DNA of 21,100 nucleotides from RGIG3102 sp964507095 (GCA_964507095.1 CAZDOS010000031.1:1-21100), one strand, 5' to 3'; shown: positions 1 through 8,123, counted from the stretch's first letter. Made by a program: numbers and translations. The notes: a model not told the origin generated them from the sequence alone.

Positions 1-896
1 ATCTTGGAGTAGTGAGTCTTGGAAACATCGTATACCTTGATGTCCTCCAGGCCCTTTTCAGCAAGCTTGTTTGCAACAATATTCGCAGCTAGCTCCGTTC
101 CGCCGTAGATAGAGGCATAGGCGATCAGAACGCCCTTTCCTTCCGGCTCGTATCTGCTCCACTTGTCATAAAGAGCAATGCATTTGCTAAGATCTTCATC
201 GATTACCGGTCCGTGAAGAGGACATACCAGACTGATATCAAGTCCGCCGGCCTTTTTCAGAACAGCCTGGACCTGAGGTCCGTACTTGCCCACGATGTTT
301 GTGTAATACCTTCTTGCCCGTGAGACATGATCTGACCAGTGATCCGTCCTGCTTGAGAAGATGTTTCCGTCAAGCGTTCCAAATGTGCCGAACGCATCAG
401 CCGAGAAGAGGATCTTCCGGGTCTTGTCGTATGTTACCATTACTTCAGGCCAGTGAACCATCGGAGCCGTATAGAAAACGAGCTCATGCCTTCCTGTGCT
501 GATCTCCATCCCTTCCTTGGTCGGTATAATCTCAGGTTCTGTTTCGAAATCAAAGAACTGACCCATCATCTTCTTGGCCTGGGCAGTGGTATATACAGTA
601 ACATCAGGATACTTCTCAATAAGCCTGCCGAGAGTAGCCCGGTGGTCAGGCTCCATATGATTGATGATGGCTATATCAAGCTTCCTGCCTGCAAGCACAT
701 GCTTGAGATTGTCGAAGAACAGTTCTGAAACCGACGAATCGACAGTGTCAAAGAGGACAGTCTTTTCATCATCCAGGAAATATGAGTTATATGACACTCC
801 GTCGGGAACAGGATAAGCGTTCTCAAAGAGAGCGATCCTCCTGTCGCTTCCTCCGATATAAGTCAGATCTTCGTTGATTTTAAAAGTGTTGTACAT
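1..896 (-). CDS. Flavodiiron protein (FprA-type A-type flavoprotein), 3' end outside window
   Basis: Cytoplasmic flavodiiron proteins reduce O2 to water and/or NO to N2O in anaerobes. I translated this reading frame from the ATG at 896-894; it stays open to the window edge (298 residues seen, family length about 400). The metallo-beta-lactamase-like domain carries the full diiron ligand set in canonical order: H80, E82 and D84 in the HxExDH motif (residues 80-85), then H148, D167 and H228. A flavodoxin-like FMN domain begins near residue 246 with GVLIAYASIYGGTE, and the frame is cut about 50 residues into it. A GGAGGAG ribosome binding site lies 4 bases before the ATG. It follows the nitroreductase gene by 23 bases and is the last visible gene of the minus-strand run, suggesting a shared oxidative or nitrosative stress role (inference). 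Any C-terminal rubredoxin domain would lie outside the window. Confidence 0.95.
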   Translation of the reverse strand, partial: MYNTFKINEDLTYIGGSDRRIALFENAYPVPDGVSYNSYFLDDEKTVLFDTVDSSVSELFFDNLKHVLAGRKLDIAIINHMEPDHRATLGRLIEKYPDVTVYTTAQAKKMMGQFFDFETEPEIIPTKEGMEISTGRHELVFYTAPMVHWPEVMVTYDKTRKILFSADAFGTFGTLDGNIFSSRTDHWSDHVSRARRYYTNIVGKYGPQVQAVLKKAGGLDISLVCPLHGPVIDEDLSKCIALYDKWSRYEPEGKGVLIAYASIYGGTELAANIVANKLAEKGLEDIKVYDVSKTHYSK

Positions 897-919
897 GATC
901 TCCTCCGTGTTGTTTGCTA

Positions 920-1435
920 TTATTTGAAACTGTCATGGCATATGACAGCACTCTTGTCTTTTCTTGGTTTTGGCGCAGGATCTTCATCCCGATATCCTAT
1001 CGGAGATACTGCTACTACTCTGTAATTTGACGGAATGTTCAGTATATCCCTTACCGGCTGTTCATCGAACCTTCCGAGCCAGCACATTCCAAGCCCCTCT
1101 TCCTGTGCTGCAAGCAGCATGAATGACATTGCGATCGAACAGTCAAGGCTGGTTGCATACTGTCCGCAAGGCATAGCCCTCTCGTCTTCCACTCCGCATA
1201 CGGCAATAAATGCCGGAGCCATTCCCACCTGCTTCTGACCGTAACAGGCCTTGTCCTGAAGGAGCATGATCTTTTCTTTGTCAGTGACATAGATTAGCTT
1301 CCACACCTGCCTGTTTACCGCTGACGGTGCAAGCCAGCCTGCTTCCATGACCCTTTCAAGCTTATCCTGCTCGATAGGATCTGCCTTGTACTTTCTGATG
1401 CTTTTTCTGGTCCTTATTGCTTCCTGTACAGTCAT
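920..1435 (-). CDS. Nitroreductase family protein (FMN-dependent NAD(P)H oxidoreductase)
   Basis: This 171-aa protein has the marks of the small nitroreductase fold: an N-terminal FMN-phosphate motif TRKSIRKY (residues 9-16), APSAVNRQVWKLIYV (36-50), the helix with GLGMCWLGRFDE, and the C-terminal SPIGY strand. Members are homodimeric flavoenzymes that reduce nitro compounds, quinones or flavins with NAD(P)H; the physiological substrate cannot be read from sequence. At 171 residues it is at the short end of the family. The ATG at 1435 is preceded by AGGAG, whose first bases form the TAG stop of the threonine aldolase gene (TAGGAG at 1442-1447), so translation of the two is probably coupled. 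It sits between ltaE and the flavodiiron gene and is probably cotranscribed with both. Confidence 0.9.
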   Translation of the reverse strand: MTVQEAIRTRKSIRKYKADPIEQDKLERVMEAGWLAPSAVNRQVWKLIYVTDKEKIMLLQDKACYGQKQVGMAPAFIAVCGVEDERAMPCGQYATSLDCSIAMSFMLLAAQEEGLGMCWLGRFDEQPVRDILNIPSNYRVVAVSPIGYRDEDPAPKPRKDKSAVICHDSFK

Positions 1436-1444
1436 ACGATGCTC

Positions 1445-2485
1445 CTATTCATTTTCTTCCAGCAGTTTCTCAAGCACGTCGCATACTCTTATGACGTCGC
1501 TTCTTGATACATCATTGTTTGTAATGAAACGGAAAAGACCAAGTTCCTCTCCGGTCATCTTTATTCCGTTATCGAGCATCATGGACGGCAACCGCCGAAT
1601 GAAGCTCTTTGATTTCTTTACCTTGAAGAATACAAGGTTGATATCCACATTGTCCTTAAGAACGGTCACATCCTTCATCTTTGAAAGTCTCTTGGCCATG
1701 TACTTGGCATTGTCATGATCGTCCTTAAGCCTGTCTACCATTTTATCGAGTGCTATTATTCCGCACGCAGCAACAAAGCCCGCCTGCCTCATGCCTCCTC
1801 CAAGAAGCTGCCTGTTTCTCCTGGCTTTCCGGATGAATTCCTTAGTGCCGCACAGAACGCTTCCGACAGGGGCACACAGTCCCTTTGAAAGGCAGACCAT
1901 CACGGAATCCGAATACTGAGTTATCTCCCTGACATCCACGTTCATGGCCACGGAAGCATTGAAAAGTCTTGCTCCGTCAAGATGCACCGGGAGCGAATAC
2001 TTCTTGGCGGTCTCATAGCAGTCCTTCATCTGCTCTATCGTCATCACCTTGCCGTTTGACATGGCATTCTCGATGCAGATGAGGCTTGTCGTAGTTCCCG
2101 TATCCTGTCCTTCCGGACGTCTGACAGCCTTTTCGATGATTGCCGGAGTAAGGACGTCATCCTTGCAGTCGATTATCTTCAGCGACACGCCTGAAAGGAC
2201 GGCAGCCGCACCGACTTCATACATTACTATGTGGCTGCCCGAGGAAATGATTATCTCATCTCCCCTGACTGTGTGGGTCATGATAGCCAGCTGATTTCCC
2301 ATTGTTCCGCTGGCCACGAACAGACCGGCCTCCTTGCCAACTTTCTTAGCGCAGAGTTCCTCAAGATTCTTTACAGTAGGATCGTCACCGTAATTGTCAT
2401 CGCCGACCGGAGCTGTATACATGGCATCTCTCATCTCCTGCGTAGGCTGAGTGATGCTGTCTGATCTCAGATCAATATAATTCAT
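1445..2485 (-). CDS. ltaE: Low-specificity L-threonine aldolase
   Basis: This PLP enzyme splits L-threonine or allo-threonine into glycine and acetaldehyde. At 346 aa it has normal family length. The start MNYIDLRSDSITQPT is the conserved threonine aldolase N-terminus. H85 in SGSHIVMYE stacks on PLP, D170 and R173 in HLDGARL bind the cofactor and substrate, and K201 in CLSKGLCAPVGS is the Schiff-base lysine. The GGGMRQAG segment near residue 230 is also typical. The gene starts 13 bases after the CinA/SpoIID stop, and that stop (TAG) is part of its own Shine-Dalgarno site (TAGGAG, 2496-2501). Released glycine could feed one-carbon metabolism together with fhs, but fhs is in a separate divergent unit, so that link is an inference. 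Confidence 0.95.
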   Translation of the reverse strand: MNYIDLRSDSITQPTQEMRDAMYTAPVGDDNYGDDPTVKNLEELCAKKVGKEAGLFVASGTMGNQLAIMTHTVRGDEIIISSGSHIVMYEVGAAAVLSGVSLKIIDCKDDVLTPAIIEKAVRRPEGQDTGTTTSLICIENAMSNGKVMTIEQMKDCYETAKKYSLPVHLDGARLFNASVAMNVDVREITQYSDSVMVCLSKGLCAPVGSVLCGTKEFIRKARRNRQLLGGGMRQAGFVAACGIIALDKMVDRLKDDHDNAKYMAKRLSKMKDVTVLKDNVDINLVFFKVKKSKSFIRRLPSMMLDNGIKMTGEELGLFRFITNNDVSRSDVIRVCDVLEKLLEENE

Positions 2486-2498
2486 CGTTAATAGACTC

Positions 2499-5400
2499 CT
2501 ATTTCTTTGTGATGGTCACTCCGGTGTAGTAATGACGTAAGATCTGATCATAGGTCCAGCCTTCCTGTCGGGCGTACATCTCCGCACCCCACTGACTGAG
2601 ACCGACTCCGTGTCCGTAACCTCTGGTAGTAATCGTAAATGTGCCGTTATCATATGTTATATCGAAAGCGGCGCTCCTGAGCGGCATATCGGCTGATGCC
2701 ATTATGTCGCTTGCAAAGTAATAGCCGGTAATGCTTCTGGTATTGCCGTTTGAACCTGTATAAGTCGTAGCGTTCCCGATCTGCATCCTTCTCACGTAAC
2801 CGCCGTCCGTATAGTCGATCACGGAGAACCAGTTTGCCGCGTCTTCAATATCGAGCTGAACATCGATCCTCGATTCAAGGATCTGTTTCATCCTTTCGGC
2901 AGAAAGCGTGTAGACCTTTTCATAACCGCTTGTCATGTAGTCGTACTTGCTTTCAACAGACTGAAGGTACGGATAGTTCGTGCCCCATACCTGACTGGAA
3001 GGATTCGTCCTTCCGGCAACTGATGCGGTGTATGACGCATTTATAGGCTGACCGTTATACGTCATGATCAAGTCAGATACAGTCGCAACATTATTGACTA
3101 TATTATGGCTCGGTCCGGATCTTCCGCTCACCGCAGGGGCGGTTACGCCTCTCCGGTACTGGAACTCGAGATAGCTGTGCGTCGCTATGGTCTGAGCCTT
3201 AATCGCCTCAGGATGCCATGTCGATGTCATCTCAACGGCAACGATCTGAGCAAGTATCTGGCTAGCCGGACCTGATACGACCTGTCCGTTCATCGTGACG
3301 GTAAGTATCTCTTCATCGTCATCTTCTATTGTAACAACCATAGAACCCGGCTGTGACCGTGAAGTCTGTGAATTTGAGCTCCGTGAATTCGAGCTCTGCG
3401 AACTCCGTGAAGAAACAGACGACTGTGATGACCGCGAAGACACGGACGATGACTTCGAAGAAGAACTCCGTGAAGAAGATGAAGATGAACTTCGGCTGTC
3501 TGAAGAAGCAACGCTCATGCTTGAAGAGTCAGAGTTCCGCGATGACGATGCATCCAATGACGAGCTCTTATTCTCTTCTTCTTTGAGCAGTTCTTCCATC
3601 GAGACGTACCAGCTGTCCCTGTCGTATACTTCCTGCGCATACAGGATCGCCTCTGCGGCGAATTCGTTTGTCAGGCCCTTCTCTTCCATGTACCAGTCGG
3701 AATAAAGGGTCGTTGTCTTGATATCTACGCTGGGAATGGTATTGCTGTTCCCCGGGACAGCAAACGCGACGACATATTTGTCACTGCCCAGCCGTTTTGT
3801 CAGTGCAACAATTTCATTCCTGTCTGTGACGACAGCATCTATGTCAAACAGGCTTCTTGCTCTGATCCGCACTATGAATTCCTGCTTGTCTTCTATGCTC
3901 ATCAGCTCTGCAAGATCCCGGCCGGAAAACGTGCTTACAGCAAAGATCTGATAACTGGAGCTTTTATCCTCATCAAACATGAGGAACGAGGAATTCTTTC
4001 TTACCTGTTCCAGGTCTGTGAGATCAAAGCTGTTCTCACTGTTCAGACCGTTCAGGAATACGTAGTCCGAGAGATTATCGGACCTTGAAAGCGTCAGGGC
4101 ATTGGGTATGTCATCTCTGTTGTTTTCCGTAAAAACGGGATGTTCTTCCTTTGCGGACCTGAAGACGATCCAACTCGCTAAGTCCCGGTTTTGAGTCGCG
4201 AGTTTTCTGAACATCTTCAGAGTGTCTTTCTCAAAACCCGGTGCGAAAAAATCCCGTGTCTGCCTTTCGGCAAGTACCCGCTTTATATCCTTTTCCTGTT
4301 TGAATCCGTCGATCAGCTGTGTTATTGACGGAAGTCTACCGTCTTCAATGAACGGAATCTTGAATGCGTCTCCGTACTTGGCTTTCAGGATACCCAGTGC
4401 CAGTCCGAGCGCAAGCAGTATGAGCAGAATGCCGACTAACAGTTTCTTCAACAGGCCTCCGCCCCTTTTCTTTTCCTCTTTCTCTTCCGGCTCGGAATAT
4501 GCCGTTACATCTGCGACCTTGAGGCCGTCGCAAGGCAGATTGAACATGACGCACCTGAGTATGTCAAATGCGCTTTGACAGGCCATGTGCGTGATCCTCC
4601 GCCTGTCTCCCGAGAAAGAGCATCTCTTCACAAAGACGGTATCATTGTCTGCAACGGCGATGTAGACCGTTCCGACAGGATTGGTCTCAGTTCCCCCTGT
4701 AGGGCCGGCATAGCCGGTAGTTGCTACGGCGAAATCCGAACCTGTCAGCTTCTTGATACCCTGCGCCATCTCAACTGCGACCTGCCGGGACACAGCCGTA
4801 TATGTATCCAGCGTGTCCCTCGGCACTTTGAGTATCTTGCGTTTCTGCTCATCCGAATAGGTACAGACTCCCAGACTGAACGCTGCCGATGCTCCCGGAA
4901 CGGAAGTGATCCTTGAAGAAAGAGTTCCTCCGGTGCAGCTTTCGGCAGTGGAAACCGTCTGATTCCTCTCTATGAGAGTCCTCACCAGTACCTGTTCGAT
5001 GCTGTCCACATCGACTCCGTAAATATTGTTGTGGATGAGTGAATCCAGCTTTGAGTACGTTTCGTCCAGAAGAGCGTCGGCTTCTTCCGTGCTTTGGGCA
5101 AGTGCCGTCAGCCTGACCTGGACCTCACCTTCCTTGGCGTAAACTGCCACAGTGGGGTTCTCCCGGTCGATGAGAGGTTTTATCCTGGTCTCAAGATCGC
5201 TCTCGCCGATGCCTATGGTATGTACATATCTTGACTTGATGGTTCCGTTGACCAGCTTCTTGAGCAGAGGCACGACGGAATCCTCCATCATGTGCTTCAT
5301 TTCTCTTGGCACGCCGGGAACCAGAACAGCCATTTTCTCACCGTCGATGAATACTATACCCGGTGCTGTTCCGTGAGCATTGTCAAGGTATCTTCCCTTT

Positions 5401-5765
5401 TTAGGGACATACGCCTGTCTTCTGTTGTTCTCGGTCATTATCCTTCCGCTTTTCCTGAAGAAGGATTCGATCTTGTCGTTTATCTCCTGATTGAATACCA
5501 GGTCGTCATTGTATACGCTCGCGACGGTCTGCTTTGTCAGATCATCGTCGGTGGGTCCCAGTCCGCCGGAATAAATGACGATGTCGCTCCTGCCCTTGGC
5601 AAGGGTAGCCGCCTCTCTCAGCCTTGCCGGATTGTCCCCGACGACCTGCTGGTTATAGACGGATATGCCGAGGGCAGACAGTTCTCTTGCGATGAACTGC
5701 GCATTGGTATTCACTATGTCACCGAGAAGCAACTCGGTTCCAACGCAAATGATTTCGGCTCTCAT
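2499..5765 (-). CDS. CinA / membrane helix / inactive sortase-like / SpoIID-domain fusion protein
   Basis: One uninterrupted 1088-aa frame, more than twice the usual CinA length of about 410. Residues 1-170 are the MoCF-like CinA domain (ICVGTELLLGDIVNTNAQ at the start, SGGLGPTDDDLTK at 66-78). Residues 257-412 are the NMN deamidase domain with AESCTGG (274-280) and TTGYAGPTGG (349-358). A basic stretch, then a hydrophobic helix at 438-460, implies cytoplasmic N-terminus and external C-terminus. Residues 510-672 resemble a class B sortase lacking its catalytic residues. A serine-rich stalk spans 733-805. Residues 815-1088 are a SpoIID/LytB domain with E845 in AVEM (the presumed glycan-strand-cleaving Glu), EAIKAQTIATHSY (853-865) and GYGHGVGLSQWGA (1049-1061). 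It lies between thiI and ltaE. The ATG at 5765 begins the canonical CinA N-terminus and has a GAGGA site. CinA and SpoIID identities are firm; the joint function is unknown. Confidence 0.93.
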   Translation of the reverse strand: MRAEIICVGTELLLGDIVNTNAQFIARELSALGISVYNQQVVGDNPARLREAATLAKGRSDIVIYSGGLGPTDDDLTKQTVASVYNDDLVFNQEINDKIESFFRKSGRIMTENNRRQAYVPKKGRYLDNAHGTAPGIVFIDGEKMAVLVPGVPREMKHMMEDSVVPLLKKLVNGTIKSRYVHTIGIGESDLETRIKPLIDRENPTVAVYAKEGEVQVRLTALAQSTEEADALLDETYSKLDSLIHNNIYGVDVDSIEQVLVRTLIERNQTVSTAESCTGGTLSSRITSVPGASAAFSLGVCTYSDEQKRKILKVPRDTLDTYTAVSRQVAVEMAQGIKKLTGSDFAVATTGYAGPTGGTETNPVGTVYIAVADNDTVFVKRCSFSGDRRRITHMACQSAFDILRCVMFNLPCDGLKVADVTAYSEPEEKEEKKRGGGLLKKLLVGILLILLALGLALGILKAKYGDAFKIPFIEDGRLPSITQLIDGFKQEKDIKRVLAERQTRDFFAPGFEKDTLKMFRKLATQNRDLASWIVFRSAKEEHPVFTENNRDDIPNALTLSRSDNLSDYVFLNGLNSENSFDLTDLEQVRKNSSFLMFDEDKSSSYQIFAVSTFSGRDLAELMSIEDKQEFIVRIRARSLFDIDAVVTDRNEIVALTKRLGSDKYVVAFAVPGNSNTIPSVDIKTTTLYSDWYMEEKGLTNEFAAEAILYAQEVYDRDSWYVSMEELLKEEENKSSSLDASSSRNSDSSSMSVASSDSRSSSSSSSRSSSSKSSSVSSRSSQSSVSSRSSQSSNSRSSNSQTSRSQPGSMVVTIEDDDEEILTVTMNGQVVSGPASQILAQIVAVEMTSTWHPEAIKAQTIATHSYLEFQYRRGVTAPAVSGRSGPSHNIVNNVATVSDLIMTYNGQPINASYTASVAGRTNPSSQVWGTNYPYLQSVESKYDYMTSGYEKVYTLSAERMKQILESRIDVQLDIEDAANWFSVIDYTDGGYVRRMQIGNATTYTGSNGNTRSITGYYFASDIMASADMPLRSAAFDITYDNGTFTITTRGYGHGVGLSQWGAEMYARQEGWTYDQILRHYYTGVTITKK
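3351..3569 (-). repeat. Low-complexity serine-rich linker coding region
   Basis: These bases encode residues 733-805 of the fusion, dominated by runs of Ser interspersed with Arg, Asn, Gln and Asp, including repeats of the type SSRSSQSS. It separates the sortase-like domain from the SpoIID domain and probably acts as a flexible stalk outside the membrane. Such tracts are prone to slippage and length variation. The reverse complement reads as an acidic open frame, which is an artefact of this composition. Confidence 0.8.
3750..4238 (-). other. Degenerate class B sortase-like domain within the CinA/SpoIID fusion
   Basis: Residues 510-672 of the fusion line up by eye with class B sortases. NRDLASWIVF with HPVF (527-545) matches the family's N-x-D-x-x-G-W-I ... 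YPV segment. FLNGLNSENSFDLTDL (570-585) matches the I-Y-G-H-N-x-x-D-G-S-M-F-x-x-L segment. SSYQIFAV, the segment ARSLFDIDAVVT, and VALTKRLGSDKYVVAFAV match the remaining strands. By this alignment all three catalytic residues are lost: His becomes L574, Cys becomes R658 (K657 if the gap shifts by one) and Arg becomes K663. It is therefore probably a binding or spacing module outside the membrane. The alignment is from memory of the family and needs a profile search. Confidence 0.65.
4584..4600 (-). promoter_or_regulatory. Possible internal translation start (GGAGG plus in-frame ATG) in the fusion gene
   Basis: On the minus strand GGAGG (4600-4596) precedes ATG (4586-4584) by 9 bases, in frame with the fusion, at Met394. 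The product would keep only the last helix of CinA, the membrane segment at 438-460, the sortase-like domain and the SpoIID domain. The GGAGG also encodes two arginines in a conserved CinA segment (GDRRRI), so it may be coincidental. Confidence 0.35.
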
Positions 5766-5793
5766 TAGTGTTTCCTCAGATAAGGTTGATCTA

Positions 5794-6984
5794 TCAGTTT
5801 AATCCGATTACTATCCTCTCCACATTGCCTGCGGCTTCATCCTCAAGCCTCGCAAGCTCTTCCATTCCCATCTTTCTCTCAGCCTCGATGACTTCTTCAA
5901 GCCTCGGCTTGGTCTTCGGGTGAGGCGGGGTGAATATTGTGCAACAGTCCTCATACGGAAGTATGGATGTTTCAAATGTATCTATCTTTCTGGCTATCTC
6001 GGTGATCTCGATCTTGTCCATTCCGATGACAGGCCTGAATATCAGCATCGAGACCGACGCATCGGTGGCCTGAAGCGCGTCTATCGTCTGGCTCGCCACC
6101 TGACCCAGGCTCTCGCCCGTGATGATCGCCTTGGCTCCGTAATGAACGGCAAGCTTTTCGGTTATCCTGAGCATGCTTCTTCTCATCAATATGGTAAAAA
6201 GATCCTCCTGTCCATGGTCTCTTATATATTCCTGAGGCCGCGTGAAAGGCACCACATGGAGATTGATCTCACCGGTATAGTCGACTATCTTCTCGCAGAG
6301 AGTGACGACCTTCTGCTTTGCCCTTTCGGACGTATACGGAGGGCTCGCGAAATGGACTGCCATTATGGACATTCCTCTCTTAGCCATCATATATGCCGCC
6401 ACCGGACTGTCTATGCCTCCGGAAAGCATCAGCGCTCCCTTGCCGGAGGATGTCACCGGCATGCCTCCTGCTCCCGGCTCCTTTCCGGAATGGATGTATG
6501 CTCCGAAGTCCCTTATCTCGACCATAACGGTGACCTCGGGATCTTCAACATCGACTTTCAGATGAGGGAACTTCTCAAGGAGGACATGTCCGAGTTCCCT
6601 TCCTATCTCTGGGCTGGTCATCGGGAAGTTCTTGTCGCTCCTCTTTCCCCTTACCTTGAATGTCCTTGCATTTTCAAGCACGTCCTTGAGGTAGACGGGA
6701 GCAAGCTCCGCTATCCTGTCGAAATCCTTCTCGCATTCCACTGCCTTTGCGACATTGGCTATTCCGAATACCTTCTTCACCATCCGGTAAACTTCGTCCA
6801 TGTCGACGTCATCGCTCTGCGGGATTATATAAAAGGTGCTCTGCGCATGGCTGATATCAAACTCGCCGAACCTTGATATCCTCTGGCGGATCTGCTTGAT
6901 CAGCATGGCCTCGAAGGTGGACTTGTTGAGTCCTTTCAGGGCGAGCTCGCCTGCGTAGCACATGATTATTTCCTTGTTTTCCAT
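5794..6984 (-). CDS. thiI: tRNA 4-thiouridine synthase / ThiI sulfurtransferase
   Basis: ThiI adenylates U8 of tRNA and inserts sulfur, and in many bacteria also supplies sulfur for the thiamine thiazole. The 396-aa protein has a ferredoxin-like N-terminus, a THUMP domain (about 60-165) and a PP-loop ATP-pyrophosphatase domain with SGGIDSP at 188-194. TGESLGQVASQT (289-300) and a cysteine pair in YEDCCTIF (C347, C348) lie where the family's catalytic cysteine is found. There is no C-terminal rhodanese domain, as in other Firmicutes, so it would depend on a partner desulfurase for persulfide delivery. The immediately upstream cysteine desulfurase, only 2 bases away, fits that role, as the dedicated NifZ does in Bacillus subtilis. 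The start has a weak AGG site, suggesting coupling to the upstream gene. Confidence 0.96.
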   Translation of the reverse strand: MENKEIIMCYAGELALKGLNKSTFEAMLIKQIRQRISRFGEFDISHAQSTFYIIPQSDDVDMDEVYRMVKKVFGIANVAKAVECEKDFDRIAELAPVYLKDVLENARTFKVRGKRSDKNFPMTSPEIGRELGHVLLEKFPHLKVDVEDPEVTVMVEIRDFGAYIHSGKEPGAGGMPVTSSGKGALMLSGGIDSPVAAYMMAKRGMSIMAVHFASPPYTSERAKQKVVTLCEKIVDYTGEINLHVVPFTRPQEYIRDHGQEDLFTILMRRSMLRITEKLAVHYGAKAIITGESLGQVASQTIDALQATDASVSMLIFRPVIGMDKIEITEIARKIDTFETSILPYEDCCTIFTPPHPKTKPRLEEVIEAERKMGMEELARLEDEAAGNVERIVIGLN

Positions 6985-6986
6985 TT

Positions 6987-8123
6987 TTACCTGTTAACTT
7001 TCTGCAGTTTTTCCCTTGCCTGCCTGAGTCCGTCCAGCAGTGCATCGACATCCCGTTCGGTATTCTGAGGTCCGAAGGACACTCTCAGGGCGCTATCCAC
7101 CCTGTTCTTTGCAAGATGCATGCTTTCCAGCGTATGGCTGTCAGAGCCTCTGGAACATGCGGAGCCGGATGATACGCATATCCCCAGACTGTCCAAAAAG
7201 TGAAGAAGCGTTTCGCTCCTGTAGCCGAGAAATGAGAAATTCACGGTGAACGGAGCTGAATTCTCAGGACTGTTGATGACTACGTTGTCAAAGGCGGACA
7301 GACCGTCCAAGAGCCTGTCATGGAGCTTTCTGTACATCTCCATAGATTGTTTCATCTCGTCTTTATGTATCTCTACGGCCTTTGCGAAGCCCTGGATGTA
7401 CGCGGTGTTTTCTGTCCCGGACCTGAGTCCGCCTTCCTGGCCTCCGCCCGCAAAGACAGTCTTTATGTTGACTCCGCTTCTCGCGTACAGCGCCCCTATG
7501 CCCTTCGGTCCGTTTATCTTCTGGGCCGAAAAGGACATCGTGTCAAGCGCGATTTTGCTCATGTTCAGCTCATACTTCATGAAGCTCTGAGTCGCATCTA
7601 CGTGCACGGCGCATCTCTTGTTTTTTTGCTTGACGCCCTTTGCGACACGGTCGATGTCTATAATGGCTCCGGTCTCATTGTTTATATGTATCAGGCATAC
7701 AAGACACGTGGTGCTGTCGACTGCGTCGATGATCTTCTGGGCATCCACGGTGCCGTCTTCCTCCGGGTCGATGAACACCGGCTCAAAGCCCTGTTCTGAC
7801 AGAAACTCAAACGGATATCTTACCGCCGGATGCTCATAACCGGTCGTGATGATCTTCTTTCCCCAGTTCTTTCTGGCAAGCGCAAGTCCGTATATTGCTA
7901 TGTTGTTGCTTTCGCTTGCGGATGCGGTGAAGTGGATCTCATTGTCCTTGGCTTTTATGGAATACCGAATGACATGTCTTGCCTTGTTCATCCTGAATTC
8001 GCTCCTGGCTCCCATGTCATACAGAGATGACGGATTTGCGAAGTCATTCTGAAGGCTGTCATATATGACCCGACTCACTCTGGGATCGACCGGAGTGGTA
8101 GCCGCATTGTCAAGATATATCAT
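6987..8123 (-). CDS. nifZ: Cysteine desulfurase (NifS/IscS class, NifZ-like partner of ThiI)
   Basis: This 378-aa PLP enzyme takes sulfur from cysteine to form a persulfide. It begins with the standard MIYLDNAATTPV. H98 in GYEHPA stacks on PLP, D176 lies in HVDATQ, K202 in SAQKINGPKG is the Schiff-base lysine, and C323 in SSGSACSRG is the persulfide cysteine. RSGTEN (235-240) is also conserved. Adjacency to thiI argues for a ThiI-dedicated NifZ rather than a general IscS, and no iscU or iscR lies nearby. Two departures from consensus are visible: the residue before the lysine is Gln201, where class V aminotransferases nearly always have His, and the phosphate loop reads TASASESNN rather than TSGATESNN. 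An AAGAGAG site precedes the ATG, and the first 14 bases overlap the end of the upstream 106-aa gene. Confidence 0.93.
   Translation of the reverse strand: MIYLDNAATTPVDPRVSRVIYDSLQNDFANPSSLYDMGARSEFRMNKARHVIRYSIKAKDNEIHFTASASESNNIAIYGLALARKNWGKKIITTGYEHPAVRYPFEFLSEQGFEPVFIDPEEDGTVDAQKIIDAVDSTTCLVCLIHINNETGAIIDIDRVAKGVKQKNKRCAVHVDATQSFMKYELNMSKIALDTMSFSAQKINGPKGIGALYARSGVNIKTVFAGGGQEGGLRSGTENTAYIQGFAKAVEIHKDEMKQSMEMYRKLHDRLLDGLSAFDNVVINSPENSAPFTVNFSFLGYRSETLLHFLDSLGICVSSGSACSRGSDSHTLESMHLAKNRVDSALRVSFGPQNTERDVDALLDGLRQAREKLQKVNR

Noticed and set aside
3295..3705. Plus-strand acidic open frame opposite the serine-rich linker
   Set aside because: It is the complement of Ser/Arg codons in a low-complexity tract; composition is extreme Glu/Asp, there is no ribosome binding site, and it lies inside a well-supported gene.
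2499..5765. Idea that the CinA/SpoIID fusion is an artefact of a missed stop or frameshift
   Set aside because: The frame is continuous through the junction, the linker between the CinA end and the membrane helix is a plausible charged tether, and no separate stop or start pair is seen there. It remains a testable alternative, since an internal start site exists.
5292..6876. Long plus-strand open frames opposite cinA and thiI (5292-5768 and 5920-6876)
   Set aside because: They have no family resemblance and no initiation signals, and they lie fully opposite genes with clear motifs. They arise because GC-moderate codon use leaves few stops on the antisense strand.
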